Assembly: GCA_031546845.1 (NCBI GenBank)
Contig: JAVBJT010000035.1
Span: 21,198-85,197 of the forward strand
DNA length: 64,000 nucleotides
Source of the DNA: Azoarcus sp031546845
Lineage (GTDB): Bacteria; Pseudomonadota; Gammaproteobacteria; Burkholderiales; Rhodocyclaceae
Direction: 5' to 3'
The position numbers and the translations under genes are program-made. This document shows positions 13,934 through 23,373 of this stretch, in pieces. The notes beneath the pieces are model-generated. The model made no database searches. It saw only the letters and a program-made list of their open reading frames with translations, and was not told the origin of the DNA. The first letter of the stretch is position 1. Each line of letters opens with the position of its first letter.

Positions 13934-14613
13934 TGCTTGCCTCCTTTTGCAGCTGCCTTCGTCTTTGTAGTTCGCTGCTTGCTTGCAAGCTCCTCTTGGT
14001 CAAGATAGCGGTACGTTATGGCCTTGGCTTCAAATTTCAGTTTTCCATTCGGCAAACCGCTTATTGCAATATTACTCAGCGTGACAATACGCGGCATCTT
14101 TGCGACATCGCTGGCAAAATCCCCCAATTCGTGATACCCCCCTACAATGCGGATATCAATAGGCATTTCAGCATAAAAATCCTTCACGACATCGCTACCA
14201 GGCTTGAACAATTCAAATTGCAACCCACGACCTAGACCTGCCTGATTTATATCCGACAACAGGGAGTCCATTTCCGCGCGATTTGGCAATTGTTTGAGCA
14301 AGGCGCCAAATTGGCGATCTATTTCCGCCAACTGCCGCTTGTGTTCGTCGAGATTGAGCGCTTGCTGCTTTTTCCCTCGCCAATCTTCACGCAATTTCTG
14401 CTCTTCTGCCTGTCGCTGCGTCAGCAGTTCTCCTTGCCCACGCCAATCGAACCACCAAAAAGCCGCTACGGTCGCCACCAACAACACAATAAACACCGTA
14501 ATACGCGGCGCAAGCGGCCACATTCCAGGATCGTTCGGATCTACCCTGAAGTCTTGTGCCAGTCGCTGAAAATCGATGCCACGGGAGTCAGCGGCTGTTT
14601 TTTTCGCCTTCAT
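13930..14613 (-). CDS. pilO: Type IV pilus alignment protein PilO
   Basis: The 227-residue bitopic protein forms the inner-membrane alignment complex with PilN and PilP. One membrane segment is visible (about residues 34-53, ITVFIVLLVATVAAFWWF), then a coiled-coil stretch and a periplasmic ferredoxin-like domain with the typical YHELGDFASDVAKMPRIV. It overlaps pilN and pilP by 4 nt, in pilMNOPQ order. Confidence 0.94.
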   Translation of the reverse strand: MKAKKTAADSRGIDFQRLAQDFRVDPNDPGMWPLAPRITVFIVLLVATVAAFWWFDWRGQGELLTQRQAEEQKLREDWRGKKQQALNLDEHKRQLAEIDRQFGALLKQLPNRAEMDSLLSDINQAGLGRGLQFELFKPGSDVVKDFYAEMPIDIRIVGGYHELGDFASDVAKMPRIVTLSNIAISGLPNGKLKFEAKAITYRYLDQEELASKQRTTKTKAAAKGGKQ

Positions 14614-15200
14614 TTCCGCGCCCCCTTCTCCACCACTTTCTCTGCACCTTTATCCGCAGCGGGTCGAGCACGCATGGCATCGAGAGTAAATTCGCTTACG
14701 TCACGATTGTTCAATTTTGCCGACTTCACTTCCACCAACTTCGCCTGGGCGAAAAATGACGAACCTCCAAGATTGCTCATTAAATGCGATACGCGTGCAT
14801 TGGATTGCGCGTAGCCGCTGAGCCCGACATTATTTCCATTTTGCTTGACTGATTTGAGATAAACGCCCTCCGGCATCTTTTGCGCCAAATCATTCAATAA
14901 CAACACTGTCTGCGCCCTATCTGCCTGCAGCGCCTCAATGACCTGCTTGCGAGCGAGTAACTCACTGATTTGCTCTTGCAGCTTTTTTATCTCGGCAATT
15001 TCTGTATCAAGCTTTTTGATCTCAGTCTTGAAGATATCGTTTCTTCGCTCTTGCCGTTCTACGTAACCCGCATAGATCGTATGAACAAGCACGCCGATGA
15101 CTATCCCGGCGGCAATCATCACCCCGGAGACAAGATAAAACCGCTGCCGCCGCTCACGACGCCCTTGCTCGCGATGCGGAAGAAGATTGATCCGGATCAT
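14610..15200 (-). CDS. pilN: Type IV pilus assembly protein PilN
   Basis: The 196-residue protein starts with the PilM-binding motif INLLPHRE at residues 4-11. It has one membrane helix at about residues 21-43, a heptad-rich coiled coil at about 50-95, and a C-terminal periplasmic domain ending in DVSEFTLD. It anchors cytoplasmic PilM and pairs with PilO in the periplasm. It overlaps pilM and pilO by 4 nt. Confidence 0.94.
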   Translation of the reverse strand: MIRINLLPHREQGRRERRQRFYLVSGVMIAAGIVIGVLVHTIYAGYVERQERRNDIFKTEIKKLDTEIAEIKKLQEQISELLARKQVIEALQADRAQTVLLLNDLAQKMPEGVYLKSVKQNGNNVGLSGYAQSNARVSHLMSNLGGSSFFAQAKLVEVKSAKLNNRDVSEFTLDAMRARPAADKGAEKVVEKGARK

Positions 15201-16264
15201 TCGTCAAACCTCCGCAGTGCAAGACCGCATGCGACCATCAGTGACGGCGCATCAGCCTCCAAATTCTTGGCGCGGACCTTGGAAGAAAGACTCATGCCGA
15301 CAAACGGATTAGCAACCACTGTCTCAACCTGGGTTCGACCCCGCACCACTTCGGCCAAGCCAGGCATGACAGCGCATCCGCCGGCCAAAACGATGCAGTC
15401 GACTTCGTTGTATTGGGTGGACGTAAAGAAAAACTGCAGGGCGCGGGAGGCCTCGAGCGCCAAATTATCCATGAACGGACGCTGCAGATCGCGCGCGTAA
15501 TCTTCCGGGAGATTGCCGCTGCGCTTGGCGGTTTCCGCCTCGTCGCCACTCATGCCGTATTGGCGGGCAATTTCCTGGGTAAGCTGTTGACCGCCAAAAA
15601 CCTGCTCTCTCGTATAGATGGGCTGCCCGCCACGCATCACGGTAACGTGCATGACATTGGCGCCTATATCTATGAGAGCGATGATTTTTTGCGCACTGGA
15701 CAGGCGCTTGCTGACAAGCTCGAAGGCGGATTCCATCGCGAGCGACTCGACATCCAACACGGTTGTCTTGAGTCCCGCAGCCTGGGCCACGGCGACTCTA
15801 TCCTCGACTTTGTCTTTGCGCGATGCGGCGATCAGCACCTCGACTTCGCCTGCGGTGCCCGCCGGACCAACCACCTGAAAATCCAGATTCACTTCGTCGA
15901 GCGCGAAGGGGATGTACTGATTGGCCTCCGACTCGACGTGCATTTCCATTTCCTGCTCCCGCAAGCCATCGGGCAGGATGATTTTTTTGGTAATGACCGA
16001 CGATGCCGGCAACGCCAACGCCACGTTTCTGATACCCGTGCCAAAACGGCGCAAGGCACGCTTGACGCCCTCGCTGACGGCTTCCAGATTGGCCACGTTG
16101 CCGTCGACCATCACGTCACGCGGCAGCGGCTCGATCACATAGCGCTCGACGCGATAGCCGCCCTTCCCGCTATCGCTCAACTCCACCATTTTTACAGATG
16201 AAGATGAAATATCCAGCCCAGCGAGCTGTCGCGATTTTGATCCAAACAAGGAGAACTCAATCAC
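15197..16264 (-). CDS. pilM: Type IV pilus actin-like ATPase PilM
   Basis: The 355-residue cytoplasmic protein has the FtsA/actin fold. The N-terminal phosphate motif GLDISSSSVKMVEL is at about residues 18-31, and a second phosphate motif IALIDIGANVMHV is near residue 190. The adenosine motif IVLAGGCAVMPGL is near residue 295. PilM binds the PilN N-terminus and couples the inner-membrane complex to the cytoplasmic motors. It is the first gene of the operon. The promoter should lie in 16265-16430, shared with the divergent mrcA. Confidence 0.95.
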   Translation of the reverse strand: MIEFSLFGSKSRQLAGLDISSSSVKMVELSDSGKGGYRVERYVIEPLPRDVMVDGNVANLEAVSEGVKRALRRFGTGIRNVALALPASSVITKKIILPDGLREQEMEMHVESEANQYIPFALDEVNLDFQVVGPAGTAGEVEVLIAASRKDKVEDRVAVAQAAGLKTTVLDVESLAMESAFELVSKRLSSAQKIIALIDIGANVMHVTVMRGGQPIYTREQVFGGQQLTQEIARQYGMSGDEAETAKRSGNLPEDYARDLQRPFMDNLALEASRALQFFFTSTQYNEVDCIVLAGGCAVMPGLAEVVRGRTQVETVVANPFVGMSLSSKVRAKNLEADAPSLMVACGLALRRFDE

Positions 16265-16432
16265 GAAGAAAACCCTTAAATTTCTTTATGTTAGACGTCA
16301 TTTCTGAGTCAGTCTCTCAAATGCTAGCAACAACAATGGGTGCTGTAAAGCAAATTGCATCATCGACAATGGCTAGAGTGTTGCGTTGCCGCCCTTCTAT
16401 AATGCCCATCTCTCACTAGATTGGGCCTGCGA

Positions 16433-18832
16433 ATGCGTTGGTTTCTTTACCCATTTGTCACCCTGCTCGCACTGGCGATCCTGGGTCTCGCCACGCTGGC
16501 GGCAATGGCCTTACTTGCATGGCCCAACCTGCCCTCGCTCGAATCGCTGACAGACTATCGCCCCCGCATCCCATTACGGGTATATACCTCCGACGGCTAT
16601 CTTTTGGGCGAATTCGGCGAAGAGCGCCGCACCGTCGTTCGCATCGACCAAGTGCCGCCCATACTCAAGCAAGCCATTCTGGCCGCGGAGGATGAGCGTT
16701 TCTACGACCACCCTGGCATCGACATCATCGGCATGATGCGCGCCGCACTGGCCAACCTTACCAGCGGCAGCCGGGGCCAGGGCGCGTCAACGATCACGAT
16801 GCAGGTAGCGCGCAACTTCTTCCTCTCGCGGGAAAGAACCTACAACCGCAAGCTCTACGAAATACTGCTGTCCTTGAAAATAGAACGTAACTTATCGAAG
16901 GACCAGATTCTTGAGCTGTACATCAACCAGATTTATCTAGGGCAGCGTGCATACGGTTTTTCCGCCGCGGCGCGCACGTACTTCGATAAACCGCTCGACG
17001 CCATCACGCTTGCCGAAGCGGCCATGCTGGCCGGCTTGCCGAAAGCGCCCTCCACCAACAATCCGGTCGTGAACCCGACGCAAGCCGCGATTCGTCAGCA
17101 ATATGTGCTGCGCCGCATGGTGACGGCAGGCTTTATCGATGAAGCCAGTTTTCGCGACGCCGCGCCAGCCGCCACGGTGCGCAACGCCCGCCAGGCAAGC
17201 AACGGCGCCAGTCCCATCCACGGCGACTACGTTGCCGAAATGGCGCGCCAGATTGCCATCGAACAGTCGGGCGACGAGGCATACCAACTCGGGCTGCGTA
17301 TCGTCACCACCATCACCAAAGCCGACCAGGAAGCTGCTTACACCGCATTGCGGCGAGGCGTGATGGATTACGACAAACGCCACGGCTACCGGGGGCCGGA
17401 ACGATTCGTCGACCTGCCGCCCGACGACGATAACGCCCATCTCAACGAGATCCTTAGCGACACCCCAGATTCCGACGACCTGCTCGCCGCCGTCGTCATC
17501 GCGGTTTCGCCGAAAAATGTACGCGCCTACCGCAACGGCACCATGATCGACATCTCCGGCGACGGCCTGCGCTTCGCCGCGCCAATGCTCAGCGACAAAG
17601 CGCCGCAAACGCGCCGCATTCGCCGCGGCGCCATCATCCGCATCCGCGACAATAGCGACGCGGGCTGGGAGATCGTGCAACTGCCCGAAGCACAAGCCGC
17701 GCTCGTGTCGATGGACCCTCAAACCGGCGCGATACACGCCCTAGTCGGCGGCTTCGACTTCAATCGCAACAAGTTCAACCACGTCACTCAAGCTCAACGC
17801 CAGCCGGGTTCCAGTTTCAAGCCGTTCATCTACTCGGCCGCGCTCGAACGCGGCTACGGCCCCAGCAGCCTTGTCGAGGACGAACCACTTTATTTCCCTC
17901 CCGGCGTCACTGGCGGCCAAGCATGGGAGCCTAAAAACTACGACGGCAAATACGATGGCATCATGGCCTTGCGCGACGCCCTCGCCCGCTCGAAAAATCT
18001 GGTCTCAATCCGCCTGCTGCAATCGATCACGCCCGCCTACGCCCAGGATTACGTCGGCCGCTTCGGCTTCGATCCGGGCCACCACCCGCCCTACCTGACC
18101 ATGGCCCTGGGCGCCGGTTCGGTCACCCCATGGGAAATGGCGACCGCCTACTCGGTATTCGCCAACGGCGGCTACCGGATCGAACCTTATGTGGTCAAGG
18201 AAATTTACGACAGCACCGGTCGCCTGATCGCCAAATTCGACCCACCCGTCGCCGGCGAAAGCGCTCCACGAGTCATCGACCCGCGCAATGCCTGGCTGAT
18301 GGATTCGATGCTGCAGGACGTCGTCCGCCGCGGCACCGCCACACGAGCTCGCAGCCTGGGCCGCAACGACCTCGCGGGTAAAACCGGCACCACCAACGAT
18401 TACCTCGACGCCTGGTTCTGCGGCTATAACCCCAAGCTGGTCGCCATCTCCTGGGTTGGATTTTCCCAACCCAAAAACCTGGGCCGGGGAGAAACCGGCG
18501 GCGCCGCGGCCCTACCGATCTGGATCAACTACATGCGCGTAGCCCTACACGACGTGCCCGAAGCGGAACGTACCCGGCCGCCCGGACTGATCGCCGTTCA
18601 TGGCGCGCGTGAGGACTACGTTTACGAAGAGAACCGTCCGCCGGAACCTCCGGCAGCGCCGGATGGCACCACGGCGCGCACACCGCCAATACAACCCCCG
18701 GAACTGTACTCGCCCGCCATGGAAGCGCCCGAGGAAGCGATTCCTCCCGCGCCGCCGGCACCCACACATAGCGCACCGGCACAGGCGCCGGCGCCTGTTG
18801 TGGATCGCATACCAACGCCCGTGCGGCGCTGA
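16433..18832 (+). CDS. mrcA: Penicillin-binding protein 1A (bifunctional transglycosylase/transpeptidase)
   Basis: The 799-residue class A PBP polymerises and crosslinks peptidoglycan in the periplasm. An N-terminal membrane anchor is at residues 3-28. The GT51 domain shows AAEDERFYDHPGID, GASTITMQVARN and RKLYEILLSLKIE. The transpeptidase has the serine motif in QPGSSFKPF, then SKN, then KTGTT. The C-terminus is a proline-rich tail. I prefer the ATG at 16433 to the TTG at 16421. A perfect TATAAT sits at 16398-16403, but no good -35 precedes it. The gene diverges from pilM, a common betaproteobacterial arrangement. Confidence 0.95.
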   Translation: MRWFLYPFVTLLALAILGLATLAAMALLAWPNLPSLESLTDYRPRIPLRVYTSDGYLLGEFGEERRTVVRIDQVPPILKQAILAAEDERFYDHPGIDIIGMMRAALANLTSGSRGQGASTITMQVARNFFLSRERTYNRKLYEILLSLKIERNLSKDQILELYINQIYLGQRAYGFSAAARTYFDKPLDAITLAEAAMLAGLPKAPSTNNPVVNPTQAAIRQQYVLRRMVTAGFIDEASFRDAAPAATVRNARQASNGASPIHGDYVAEMARQIAIEQSGDEAYQLGLRIVTTITKADQEAAYTALRRGVMDYDKRHGYRGPERFVDLPPDDDNAHLNEILSDTPDSDDLLAAVVIAVSPKNVRAYRNGTMIDISGDGLRFAAPMLSDKAPQTRRIRRGAIIRIRDNSDAGWEIVQLPEAQAALVSMDPQTGAIHALVGGFDFNRNKFNHVTQAQRQPGSSFKPFIYSAALERGYGPSSLVEDEPLYFPPGVTGGQAWEPKNYDGKYDGIMALRDALARSKNLVSIRLLQSITPAYAQDYVGRFGFDPGHHPPYLTMALGAGSVTPWEMATAYSVFANGGYRIEPYVVKEIYDSTGRLIAKFDPPVAGESAPRVIDPRNAWLMDSMLQDVVRRGTATRARSLGRNDLAGKTGTTNDYLDAWFCGYNPKLVAISWVGFSQPKNLGRGETGGAAALPIWINYMRVALHDVPEAERTRPPGLIAVHGAREDYVYEENRPPEPPAAPDGTTARTPPIQPPELYSPAMEAPEEAIPPAPPAPTHSAPAQAPAPVVDRIPTPVRR

Positions 18833-18847
18833 CAGGCCCGCACCCTG

Positions 18848-19171
18848 TCAAACCCGTACCAGAGTAACCGCCGCGCCGGCCTGTTCGCAGACCAGCGCGG
18901 AAAGCCGCTCATACAGTTCCGCGCCATCGCGGGTGGCAATCCAACGCCCCGCTTCGGGGCGGAAATGGAAACCGCCCGCGCGCGCCGCAACCCAAATTTC
19001 ACGCGCGGCACTGTGGCGGTTGATGATCATTTTGCTGCCATTGTCGAACTCGATTTCAAGCACCCCACCCGGCTTGGGTTCGATATCCAGATCGACACCA
19101 CATGCTTCCAGCGCCGCCTCGATGCGCAGCAACTCCGCCTCCGCCAGCGCGTTGAACTCGGATTCTTCCAT
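18848..19171 (-). CDS. cyaY: Frataxin-family iron-sulfur assembly protein CyaY
   Basis: This 107-residue protein tunes iron-sulfur cluster assembly by IscS/IscU. Acidic N-terminal helix residues (EESEF, EAELLRIE) and the strand motif LEIEFDNGSKMIINRH are characteristic, and the frataxin-type IWVAARAGGFHF follows. Length is normal. It converges with mrcA and diverges from lptM-lysA, as in many betaproteobacteria. Confidence 0.92.
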   Translation of the reverse strand: MEESEFNALAEAELLRIEAALEACGVDLDIEPKPGGVLEIEFDNGSKMIINRHSAAREIWVAARAGGFHFRPEAGRWIATRDGAELYERLSALVCEQAGAAVTLVRV

Positions 19172-19233
19172 GTCAATTCCTTTCGATGCCGATGCCTTCT
19201 GATAGCATTTTGTCTTTTACGCGACGAGCCGCC

Positions 19234-19431
19234 ATGCGCGCGATGCTTCCCCTGACGGTGCTCACCAGCGCCCTGCTTCTTTCCGCCTGCGGCATCAAAG
19301 GGCCGCTGTACGACCCGCACGCCCCGCCTCCGCGCGCCTCACGGCCGCAAGCCGTCCACACGCACCCATCGACGCCGCAAACCGATCATAGCAAGCCCAC
19401 CCCCCCATCCGACGACGCCGACCAAGAATGA
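19234..19431 (+). CDS. lptM: Small LptM/YifL-type lipoprotein
   Basis: This is a 65-residue lipoprotein with a hydrophobic signal, a lipobox (LLSAC) and the diagnostic CGIKGPLY right after the lipid-modified cysteine. In E. coli LptM binds the LptDE translocon and helps its oxidative maturation. The C-terminal half is low-complexity, rich in proline and histidine. I chose the ATG at 19234 because it places the signal peptide at the N-terminus. The frame extends back to 19186 without signal-like sequence. It overlaps lysA by ATGA, as in related genomes. Confidence 0.85.
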   Translation: MRAMLPLTVLTSALLLSACGIKGPLYDPHAPPPRASRPQAVHTHPSTPQTDHSKPTPPSDDADQE

Positions 19432-20693
19432 AGCCCGCTTTCCCCATGCCGACACTGCACGCCGCCCACAACGGCGAGCTGTATCTTGAAGACACCAGCC
19501 TGCGCGCCATCGCCGAGCGTTTCGGCACCCCCACCTACGTTTATTCCAAAGCGGCACTCATCGCCGCTTTCGACGCCTGGCGCGCCGCGCTGGCGGACCG
19601 CCGCGCGCTGGTGTGCTACGCGGTCAAGGTCAACTCCAACCTGGGCGTACTCTCCGTATTTGCCCGCCTAGGCGCCGGCTTCGACATCGTTTCCGGCGGA
19701 GAACTCTCCCGCGTTCTCACCGCCGGCGGCGATCCGCGCAGGGTCGTATTCTCCGGCGTCGGCAAAAGCCGCGAGGAAATCCGCTACGCGCTCGAAAAAA
19801 ACATCCGCTGTTTCAACATCGAATCCGCCTCCGAACTCGACCGCATCGACGAAATCGCCGGCGCGCTCGGCAAACGCGCTCCGATCGCCTTGCGGGTCAA
19901 TCCGGACGTGGACCCGAAAACCCACCCCTATATCTCCACCGGCCTCAAGAGCAACAAATTCGGCGTCGCTTTCGACGAAGCCCTCGACCTTTACCGCCGC
20001 GCGGCCACACGGCCGCACCTGGTAATATCGGGCATCGCCTGCCACATCGGCTCCCAACTGCTCGACCGCGCGCCGATCGCCGAAGCCGCCGAAAAAATGC
20101 TGGGCCTAGTGGAAAAGCTCGCCGCCGAAGGCATCGCGCTTGATCACATCGACCTCGGCGGCGGCCTGGGTATCCGTTACCACGACGAAACGCCACCGCC
20201 AGTCGCCGACTACCTCGCGCCCTTGCTGCGCGTGTTCGCCGGTCGCACGGAAGAGCTCTGCTTCGAACCCGGCCGCTCGCTGACGGGCAACGCCGGCCTG
20301 CTGCTGACCCGCATCGAATACCTGAAGCACGGCGCGGAAAAGAATTTCGCCGTCGTCGACGCAGCCATGAACGACCTCGTTCGCCCCTCGCTGTACGGCG
20401 CCTACCACGAAGCCGCCGCCGTTACCCCGCACGCCGCACCGCCACAGCGTTACGACATCGTCGGTCCGATCTGCGAAAGCAGCGATTTTCTCGCCCGCGA
20501 CCGCGATCTGGCCCTGGCCGAAGGCGACCTCCTCGCCATGCTTTCGGCCGGTGCCTACGGCATGTCGATGAGTTCCAACTACAACACCCGCGCCCGCGCC
20601 GCCGAAGTCATGGTGGATGGAAGCGCCATCCACCTCATCCGCGAGCGCGAAACCATCGAAGGCTTATACGCCCTGGAGCGCCCTCTCGCCTGA
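19428..20693 (+). CDS. lysA: Diaminopimelate decarboxylase
   Basis: The 421-residue PLP enzyme makes L-lysine from meso-diaminopimelate. The PLP lysine lies in CYAVKVNSN, with the SGGEL loop close after. HIGSQLLD, the glycine-rich HIDLGGGLGIRY, EPGRSLTGNAG and the substrate CESSDFLA motif follow in order. Length and motif order are normal. It is translated from the lptM transcript by a 4-nt overlap and followed by a terminator. Confidence 0.96.
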   Translation: MKPAFPMPTLHAAHNGELYLEDTSLRAIAERFGTPTYVYSKAALIAAFDAWRAALADRRALVCYAVKVNSNLGVLSVFARLGAGFDIVSGGELSRVLTAGGDPRRVVFSGVGKSREEIRYALEKNIRCFNIESASELDRIDEIAGALGKRAPIALRVNPDVDPKTHPYISTGLKSNKFGVAFDEALDLYRRAATRPHLVISGIACHIGSQLLDRAPIAEAAEKMLGLVEKLAAEGIALDHIDLGGGLGIRYHDETPPPVADYLAPLLRVFAGRTEELCFEPGRSLTGNAGLLLTRIEYLKHGAEKNFAVVDAAMNDLVRPSLYGAYHEAAAVTPHAAPPQRYDIVGPICESSDFLARDRDLALAEGDLLAMLSAGAYGMSMSSNYNTRARAAEVMVDGSAIHLIRERETIEGLYALERPLA

Positions 20694-20724
20694 ACACCCT
20701 TTGTCGAAATACCCGTAAACGGAA

Positions 20725-20761
20725 ACAGCCGGCGGTCCTTTCAGCCCGCCGGCTGTTTTTC
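20725..20761. terminator. Terminator between convergent lysA and amtB
   Basis: An 11-bp perfect stem ACAGCCGGCGG/CCGCCGGCTGT closes a 10-nt loop and is followed by a T-run on the plus strand, giving a clear terminator for lysA. It is also placed to stop amtB transcription coming from the other side, although the minus-strand tail is only TTTCC. Confidence 0.88.
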
Positions 20762-20784
20762 TACTTGCCACCTTTCACCAACCC

Positions 20785-22128
20785 TCAGTAGTGGTAAGCG
20801 GTTTCGCCGTGCGCGGTGATATCCAGCCCTTCGCGCTCCTCCTCTTCCGGCACCCGTAAGCCGATCAAAACATCAGCCACCTTGTAGGCGATCAGCGAAA
20901 CGATACCGCTCCAGATCACGGTAACGCCCACGCTTTCGGCCTGCACCAAAACTTGGTGAGCGATGGAAAAATCGGCCGCGCCGGTGCCACCCAAGGCCGG
21001 GGAGGCAAGCACCCCCGTCAGCAATGCGCCGATAATGCCGCCCACGCCATGCACGCCGAACACATCGAACGCATCGTCCGCGCCCAACATACGCTTCAGG
21101 CCGCTCACGCCCCACAGGCAAACGAAGCCGGCAATGAGACCGAGCACGATGGAACCCATTGGCCCGGCAAAACCGGCTGCCGGCGTAACCGCGACCAAAC
21201 CCGCCACCGCACCGGACGCAGCACCCAACATCGAGGGCTTGCCCTTGAACAACGCCTCGCCCGCAATCCACGCCAGCGTGGCGGCGGCGGTGGCAAGCAC
21301 GGTGTTGACGAAGGCCAGGCCGGCAACCCCGTTCGCCGCGCCGGCCGAACCGGCGTTGAAGCCGAACCAGCCCACCCACAGCAACGACGCCCCCACCATC
21401 GTCAGCGTCAGCGAATGCGGCGTGAATGCTTCCCGGCCGAATCCCAAGCGTTTACCCACCAGATAAGCACCCACCAGCCCGGCGATGCCGGCGTTGATGT
21501 GCACCACGGTGCCACCGGCGAAATCCAACGCACCGTGCTTGGCCAACAAACCACCGCCCCAGACCATGTGCGCCATCGGAATGTAGCTGAAGGTGAACCA
21601 CAGGCCGATGAACAACAGCACCGCCGAAAAACGGATGCGCTCGGCGAAGGCACCAACGATCAGCGCGCAGGTGATGGCGGCGAAAGTGCCTTGAAACGCG
21701 ACAAACACATATTCCGGAATCGCCGGCAAAGCCGTCGACAGCGTATCCGGCGCGATACCCTTGAGGAAAACCCGGTCCAGACCGCCGAAAAACCGTCCCT
21801 CGCCGACAAAAGCCAGGCTGTAGCCATAAATAGCCCATAACAGACTAGCGAGCGAGAAGATGACGAACACCTGCATCAGCACCGACAGCATGTTCTTCCG
21901 GCGCCCCAAGCCGCCATAGAACAATGCCAGGCCGGGAACAGTCATCAAAATCACCAGCATGGTCGAAGTCAGCATCCATGCCGTGTCGCCACGGTCCAAC
22001 ACTGGCACTGGCGCGACTGCGACAGCCTCGGCCGCCGCCGTAACCACGGTGGCGCTTTCCTGCGCGGACACACTCCCCACGAAGCCAAAACAAAGTGTCG
22101 CCAACGCGATAGCGAGCAATGCTTTCAT
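20785..22128 (-). CDS. amtB: Ammonium transporter AmtB
   Basis: The 447-residue channel conducts ammonium/ammonia across the inner membrane and is gated by the P-II protein GlnK. An N-terminal signal peptide ends near SVSAQES. About 11 membrane helices follow, starting with TAWMLTSTMLVILMTVPGLALFYGG. The signature WFGFNAGSAGAANGVAG and the pore-histidine segments (MAHMVWGGG, GVHGVGGIIGA) are visible. The start at 22128 gives a clean signal peptide and GGGGGAAG upstream; the longer frame runs into glnK. It is co-transcribed with glnK and torF. Confidence 0.95.
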   Translation of the reverse strand: MKALLAIALATLCFGFVGSVSAQESATVVTAAAEAVAVAPVPVLDRGDTAWMLTSTMLVILMTVPGLALFYGGLGRRKNMLSVLMQVFVIFSLASLLWAIYGYSLAFVGEGRFFGGLDRVFLKGIAPDTLSTALPAIPEYVFVAFQGTFAAITCALIVGAFAERIRFSAVLLFIGLWFTFSYIPMAHMVWGGGLLAKHGALDFAGGTVVHINAGIAGLVGAYLVGKRLGFGREAFTPHSLTLTMVGASLLWVGWFGFNAGSAGAANGVAGLAFVNTVLATAAATLAWIAGEALFKGKPSMLGAASGAVAGLVAVTPAAGFAGPMGSIVLGLIAGFVCLWGVSGLKRMLGADDAFDVFGVHGVGGIIGALLTGVLASPALGGTGAADFSIAHQVLVQAESVGVTVIWSGIVSLIAYKVADVLIGLRVPEEEEREGLDITAHGETAYHY

Positions 22129-22141
22129 GATGCTTCCCCCC

Positions 22142-22480
22142 TTACAGCGCTGTGGTGCCGGTTTCGCCCGTCCGGATGCGGATGGCCTGCTCCAGGTCGC
22201 AGACGAAAATCTTGCCGTCGCCGATCTTTCCGGTAACGGCCGCCTTTTCGATGGCTTCCACCACCTGATCGAGCAGTTCATCGCCAATCGCCACCTCGAT
22301 CTTCACCTTCGGCAAAAAATCGACGACGTACTCCGCGCCCCGGTACAACTCGGTGTGCCCTTTTTGACGGCCAAATCCCTTCACCTCGGTCACGGTGATT
22401 CCCTGCACGCCCACGGCCGACAGCGCTTCGCGCACTTCGTCGAGCTTGAAGGGCTTGATGATGGCGGTAACGAGTTTCAT
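22142..22480 (-). CDS. glnK: Nitrogen regulatory protein P-II (GlnK-type)
   Basis: The 112-residue trimeric signal protein senses 2-oxoglutarate and ATP/ADP and plugs AmtB when nitrogen is plentiful. The T-loop with the uridylylation tyrosine is seen as YRGAEYVVDFLPK. GDGKIFVCDLEQAIRIRTGE is the C-terminal signature. The start MKLVTAIIKPFKL is the universal P-II N-terminus; the longer frame overlaps torF. It lies 13 bp before amtB, as usual. Confidence 0.95.
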   Translation of the reverse strand: MKLVTAIIKPFKLDEVREALSAVGVQGITVTEVKGFGRQKGHTELYRGAEYVVDFLPKVKIEVAIGDELLDQVVEAIEKAAVTGKIGDGKIFVCDLEQAIRIRTGETGTTAL

Positions 22481-22502
22481 GACACGCTCCTTGCATCCGT
22501 AA

Positions 22503-23237
22503 TCAGAAGGTTTTGCTGACCGATAAGATGTAACGGGCATCGGCATTCAAATCCTGCTTGTCTTTCAGATCGGTATCGACGTAATGCAGGCCGATGCCGA
22601 AACCGCCGACAAGAAAAGTGACGCCCATCTTCCAATCGCCGTAAGACTCTCCCGGCCCGGCAACTTCTTGATAACCGTAGTGACCATTCAAGGTAATACC
22701 GTCAGCGACTTCGTAAGCGGCGGAGAAATCGAAATACTGGCTGCCGTCCGAGTGCGGCGCGCCGAACAGATCGGTGAACGCATACGAGTATTTGAAAGAA
22801 AGGAACTTCCACGACGCGCCGAGATAGCCTTCCAGCGTATTCGGGTCTTTCAACCCCGTCGCCGCCTTCCAGCCGCGATCGAAGCTGCCGGGGTAGTAGT
22901 ACTGCAACAGCCCGACATCGATACCGAAATCGCCGAAGGAATGGGCGAAACCGCCATACACGTCGAGTTCCAGGCTGTTGCTGGAAGACTCCCCCGTCCC
23001 TTTCTCAAGATCGCGCAACCAGGAAATACTCGACCCCCAGGTGCCCACGTAAAAACCGCTTTCGTGCTTGTAATCGAATCCACCCTGCAAGGCAGGGCGC
23101 TCATCGGTCTGGCTGATGCCGCGATAGGCGTAATCCGAAACGATCGCCACATTGGCGCTGAATGGACTTTTTTCCTCAGCGGAGGCGAATAAAGGCAGCA
23201 TTGCGAGAACAGTAACGGCAAGCGAACTATGGCGCAT
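22503..23237 (-). CDS. TorF-family putative porin, first gene of the nitrogen-controlled operon
   Basis: This 244-residue protein has a signal peptide cut near LFASA|EE and the N-terminal signature VAIVSDYAYRGISQTDERPALQGG of the TorF/Gcw_chp porin family. Alternating aromatic strands and a C-terminal phenylalanine (SVSKTF) fit an outer-membrane beta barrel. AAGGAG lies 6 nt before the ATG at 23237. It leads the torF-glnK-amtB operon under a sigma-54 promoter, which suggests uptake of a nitrogen source across the outer membrane. The actual substrate is unknown. Confidence 0.85.
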   Translation of the reverse strand: MRHSSLAVTVLAMLPLFASAEEKSPFSANVAIVSDYAYRGISQTDERPALQGGFDYKHESGFYVGTWGSSISWLRDLEKGTGESSSNSLELDVYGGFAHSFGDFGIDVGLLQYYYPGSFDRGWKAATGLKDPNTLEGYLGASWKFLSFKYSYAFTDLFGAPHSDGSQYFDFSAAYEVADGITLNGHYGYQEVAGPGESYGDWKMGVTFLVGGFGIGLHYVDTDLKDKQDLNADARYILSVSKTF

Positions 23238-23281
23238 GGGGTTCTCCTTGTAGAGCAAGTGATCTTGCTACGAGTCTCACC

Positions 23282-23299
23282 ATGCATAGCCCGTGCCAG
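23282..23299 (-). promoter_or_regulatory. Sigma-54 promoter for torF-glnK-amtB
   Basis: On the minus strand TGGCACGGGCTATGCA matches the sigma-54 consensus TGGCACG-N4-TTGCA with one mismatch. The invariant GG and GC are exactly 10 nt apart (23296-23297 and 23284-23285). Transcription should start near 23271, about 34 nt before the torF start codon. The promoter type fits the nitrogen genes behind it. Confidence 0.85.
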
Positions 23300-23373
23300 T
23301 AGCCAAAAAGGACAAAAACAATCAAATAAAACAGATCGTTATAATTTTCTCTCTGCTACAACGAGAAAATTAT